DNA from: Lentimicrobium saccharophilum
GTDB taxonomy: Bacteria; Bacteroidota; Bacteroidia; Bacteroidales; Lentimicrobiaceae
Length of the DNA: 64,000 bases
Assembly: GCF_001192835.1 (NCBI RefSeq)
Contig: NZ_DF968182.1
Location: 2,265,113-2,329,112 of the forward strand
Reading direction: 5' to 3'
Part shown: positions 61,932 through 64,000 of the stretch, piece by piece
Numbering within the stretch: position 1 is the stretch's first letter
Layout: every line of letters starts with the position of its first letter
Notes under the pieces: generated by a model
Told to the model about the DNA's origin: nothing
What the model saw: only the letters and a program-made list of their open reading frames with translations
Databases searched by the model: none
Position numbers and translations under genes: made by a program

Positions 61932-62163
61932 AAACCATCAAAAGGCTCAGAACAGCAGCTACCCGGAATTGGCGGTTAAAGGAAAATCAGGCTTTTGTAC
62001 TTTCAGATTTCGTGACCGGAAGATATAAAAGCTCCTAAAACAGCCCCTTTCGGGTAGCTGATTTCTTACCCGGAATGCAACATATCAACATTTAAGGCGT
62101 TCTCCAATGGGTTACCGGAAAACAATCATTCCTGAAACCTTATTGCTTGAAAATATCTATCCT

Positions 62164-62772
62164 ATGCCTGCAAAAACAATTATTTTCGACTTCGGCGGCG
62201 TACTTGTCGACTGGAACCCCCGCTACCTTTACAAAAAAATCTTCTCCTCCGAAACCGAAATGGAATGGTTCCTTTCAAATGTCTGCACCCCTGAATGGAA
62301 TCAGGCCATGGATGCCGGAAAACCCTTTGCCGTAGGTATTGCAGAACTGTGTGAGCAGTTTCCCGGAGGGGAAGCGCAGATCCATGCTTATTATGATCGC
62401 TGGCCCGAAATGCTGGGCGGTGAAATAACCTCCAGCGTCGGAATATTGTCTGAACTAAAAGCCAGCGGTTTCCGCATCTATGGCCTTACCAACTGGTCGG
62501 CCGAAACGATCCCATTAGCTTACAGCCGCTTCGGTTTTTTTCAGCAACTGGATGGCATCGTGGTCTCGGGCGAAGAAAAAGTGATCAAGCCCGATCCGGA
62601 AATATTCAGGATACTGTTAAAGCGCTATCACCTGAAACCGGAGGATTGTATCTTTATTGATGATAATCCTGAAAACATTACTGTTGCCAGTGAATTAAGT
62701 ATAGATTCCATACACTTCACTGATCCTGAAATGCTTTTAAATGAATTAAGAAAAAGAGGCGTTTTATCCTGA
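62164..62772 (+). CDS. HAD-superfamily phosphatase, YihX-like
   Basis: About 202 residues from ATG 62164 (an in-frame start at 62107 adds 19 residues with no family character). Motif I is FDFGGVLVDWNPRYLYKK (DxGxVxxD, YihX-type), motif II YGLTNWSAET, motif III EEKVIKPDPEIF, motif IV CIFIDDNPENI. YihX-like enzymes act on glucose-1-phosphate and similar sugar phosphates. Overlaps nothing; 11 bp before the next gene. Confidence 0.9.
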   Translation: MPAKTIIFDFGGVLVDWNPRYLYKKIFSSETEMEWFLSNVCTPEWNQAMDAGKPFAVGIAELCEQFPGGEAQIHAYYDRWPEMLGGEITSSVGILSELKASGFRIYGLTNWSAETIPLAYSRFGFFQQLDGIVVSGEEKVIKPDPEIFRILLKRYHLKPEDCIFIDDNPENITVASELSIDSIHFTDPEMLLNELRKRGVLS

Positions 62773-62783
62773 AAGGATTGTGC

Positions 62784-63317
62784 ATGAAGAGATACATTGC
62801 GCTGCTCCGCGGCATCAACGTCGGCGGAAAAAACCCGATACGCATGGCTGACCTGACAGCAGTGTTTGCCGAAGCCGGTTTCAGGGATGTAAAAACGTAC
62901 ATTCAAAGCGGTAACATTGTTTTTGAATCGCAACCTGAAAGTGAACCTGTGTTGTCTGAGATTATCAGCAATCGTATCAGCAGCCGGTTCGGGCTGACTG
63001 TTCCGGTGCTGGTATTTTCCAGGGGGCGGCTTCAGCAGATTTATAATCAGAATCCGTTTCTGACTGCCGACGGGTTTGATCACAAGCACCTCTGCATTAC
63101 CCTGCTTTCCGGCATTCCGGAACTTTCCACAATTGCTCCGCTAAACGGAGAGGATTTTTATCCCGAGCGCTTCCACGTTATCGGGGACGCCGTTTATCTG
63201 TATTGCCCGCACGGATATGGAAAAACCAGGCTCACCAATACTTTCTGGGAAAAGAAAACGGGATTGACGGCCACATCCAGAAATCTGCAAACCATTCAAA
63301 AGCTCTGCACCTTATAA
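62784..63317 (+). CDS. DUF1697 protein
   Basis: 177 residues from ATG 62784. MKRYIALLRGINVGGKNPIRMADLTAVFAEAGFRDVKTYIQSGNIVFES is the DUF1697 signature, a beta-alpha fold of unknown function common in bacteria. The C-terminal DGHIQK-like segment in another frame is not real. Possibly co-transcribed with the HAD gene. Confidence 0.88.
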   Translation: MKRYIALLRGINVGGKNPIRMADLTAVFAEAGFRDVKTYIQSGNIVFESQPESEPVLSEIISNRISSRFGLTVPVLVFSRGRLQQIYNQNPFLTADGFDHKHLCITLLSGIPELSTIAPLNGEDFYPERFHVIGDAVYLYCPHGYGKTRLTNTFWEKKTGLTATSRNLQTIQKLCTL

Positions 63318-63338
63318 ATAAATGGCTGAATAAAGCAA

Positions 63339-63364
63339 AGCCGGCACTGATTTTTATGCCGGCT
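63339..63364. terminator. Hairpin between converging genes
   Basis: AGCCGGCA, 10-nt loop (rich in T), TGCCGGCT. It lies between the DUF1697 stop and the YugP-like stop. No T run follows on either side, so it is a weak terminator candidate. Confidence 0.45.
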
Positions 63365-63404
63365 ATGCCAATGAATTCCTTTTCAGGGTATTGAACCCGG
63401 GGAA

Positions 63405-64000
63405 TTAATCCCTGCGTCCCATGTAGATCATAATATAGTAGAGCAGGGTAGCCAGTGAGGCCAGTGCGGCTACAACGTAGGTATAGGCAGCAAGGCGCAA
63501 TGCCTCCTGTGCCTTGGGAAGTGTAGCGGGTGAAGCAATCCCGCTGCCGTCGAGCCAGGCAATGGCACGGCGGCTGGCGTCAAGCTCCACCGGAAGGGTG
63601 ATAAAGCTGAAGAGCGTGGTAAGCGCAAACAGCACGATACCGGCCAGAAGCAGCCCGGGAAAAGTATTTACCAGCAGGATGCCGGCCAACAGCACCCACT
63701 GCACCCAGTTGGAGGCAAAACTTACCACCGGCACCAGTTTTGAACGCATCATCAGCCAGGCGTAGGCGGTAGCATGCTGCACGGCATGGCCGCACTCGTG
63801 TGCCGCTACGGCTGCGGCTGAAATGCTGCGGCCATGGTACACATCCGGACTCAGATTGACCGTTTTGGTCATGGGATTGTAATGATCGGAGAGTTCGCCC
63901 TGTACAGAAACTACCTGCACATCGTCCACCCCGCTTTCGCGCAGCATTTTCTCCGCGATCTCCCGGCCGCTCAATCCGTAATTAACAGGGATTTTACTGT
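63405..64000 (-). CDS. YugP-like membrane zinc metallopeptidase, 5' end cut by window edge
   Basis: At least 198 residues are present; the frame stays open to the window edge (reading SKIPVNYGLSGREIAEKML), so the first membrane helix lies outside. The active site is AAAVAAHECGHAVQHA (HExxH type), preceded by LSDHYNPMTKTVNLSPDVYHGRSI. Three further hydrophobic segments follow (LVPVVSFASNWVQWVLLAGILLVNTF, LLAGIVLFALTTLFSFITLPVE and AAYTYVVAALASLATLLYYIMIYM). The enzyme is a membrane peptidase of unknown substrate. The TTG at 63974 is not the start. Confidence 0.9.
   Translation of the reverse strand, partial: SKIPVNYGLSGREIAEKMLRESGVDDVQVVSVQGELSDHYNPMTKTVNLSPDVYHGRSISAAAVAAHECGHAVQHATAYAWLMMRSKLVPVVSFASNWVQWVLLAGILLVNTFPGLLLAGIVLFALTTLFSFITLPVELDASRRAIAWLDGSGIASPATLPKAQEALRLAAYTYVVAALASLATLLYYIMIYMGRRD

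Noticed and set aside
61956-62060. Perfect 10-bp inverted repeat CAGCTACCCG / CGGGTAGCTG with an 85-nt loop
   Set aside because: The loop is long, no T run follows and no conserved RNA features are seen, so I could not support a riboswitch or terminator.
1-64000. tRNA, rRNA, tmRNA or prophage genes
   Set aside because: No cloverleaf-like sequence with T-loop consensus, no rRNA segment, and no phage structural or integrase gene was recognised by eye.

Overview
The window looks like a chromosomal segment of a Bacteroidota bacterium, probably Bacteroidales. Evidence seen in the sequence: proteins with type IX secretion (T9SS) C-terminal sorting domains, a DUF6089 porin-like protein beside uppS-bamA-ompH-ompH, promoter boxes of the Bacteroidota type (TAnnTTTG near -7 with TTG near -33), and mostly weak Shine-Dalgarno sites. 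Many redox and metallocluster genes suggest an anaerobic or microaerobic life. I saw no rRNA, tRNA or CRISPR array. Nothing was searched against databases; family names rest on recognised motifs and layout.

Layout. 1-2.3 kb is non-coding repeat mosaic: a 310-bp segment present twice, GC-rich hairpins, degenerate dispersed copies, and a regular array of about fifteen 22-bp palindromic units. 2.4-7.6 kb is AT-rich and looks acquired: a small secreted protein, an orphan HsdR_N-type nuclease, and a type II restriction-modification set (Vsr, XRE regulator, Dcm-like C5 methyltransferase, restriction enzyme). 7.8-14.3 kb is a TetR-TolC-MFP-RND efflux operon ending in a small PII-like protein, with a strong palindromic operator in front of tetR. 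14.5-16.0 kb is a REP-like palindrome array on both sides of a single-domain Y1 (HUH) transposase, a RAYT-type arrangement.

16-24.7 kb is mostly housekeeping: queA with a P-loop NTPase, a membrane protein that looks like fused ECF S and T components, tatC, two envelope-stress type membrane proteins, an alpha/beta hydrolase, pdxJ, a relic of a T9SS sorting domain and a PsiE-like protein. 24.8-30.7 kb is a five-gene surface-glycan operon of gtr type (GT2, GtrA, large membrane glycosyltransferase) with an FrhB-like and an alpha/alpha-toroid protein inserted. 31.1-39.9 kb is the envelope-biogenesis cluster: CBS protein, small BamA/TamA-like protein, nadK, DUF6089, uppS, bamA and two ompH/skp genes. 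40-45.3 kb has a cold-shock gene, a conserved hypothetical, two paralogous T9SS cargo proteins with nearly identical 3' halves, and a thioesterase.

45.7-57.9 kb is the most remarkable part: eighteen tightly spaced same-strand genes, from a DUF134 regulator with a tandem operator to an Mrp ATPase followed by a strong terminator. It holds three NifX/NifB-C-like proteins, a pair of MinD-type ATPases with ferredoxin inserts, DUF5320, a Dps-like ferritin, a peroxiredoxin, a DUF89 protein, a ZIP transporter, a CGGC protein, a radical SAM enzyme, a cobalamin adenosyltransferase, a sulfur-amino-acid lyase and a CoA-disulfide-reductase-like flavoprotein. I read it as a metal, Fe-S and thiol handling locus; the overall function is inference. 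58.1-61.9 kb has a lipoprotein, a large zinc-dependent phospholipase-C-like protein and an unknown beta-rich partner. The window ends with a HAD hydrolase, a DUF1697 protein and a YugP-like metallopeptidase cut by the edge.
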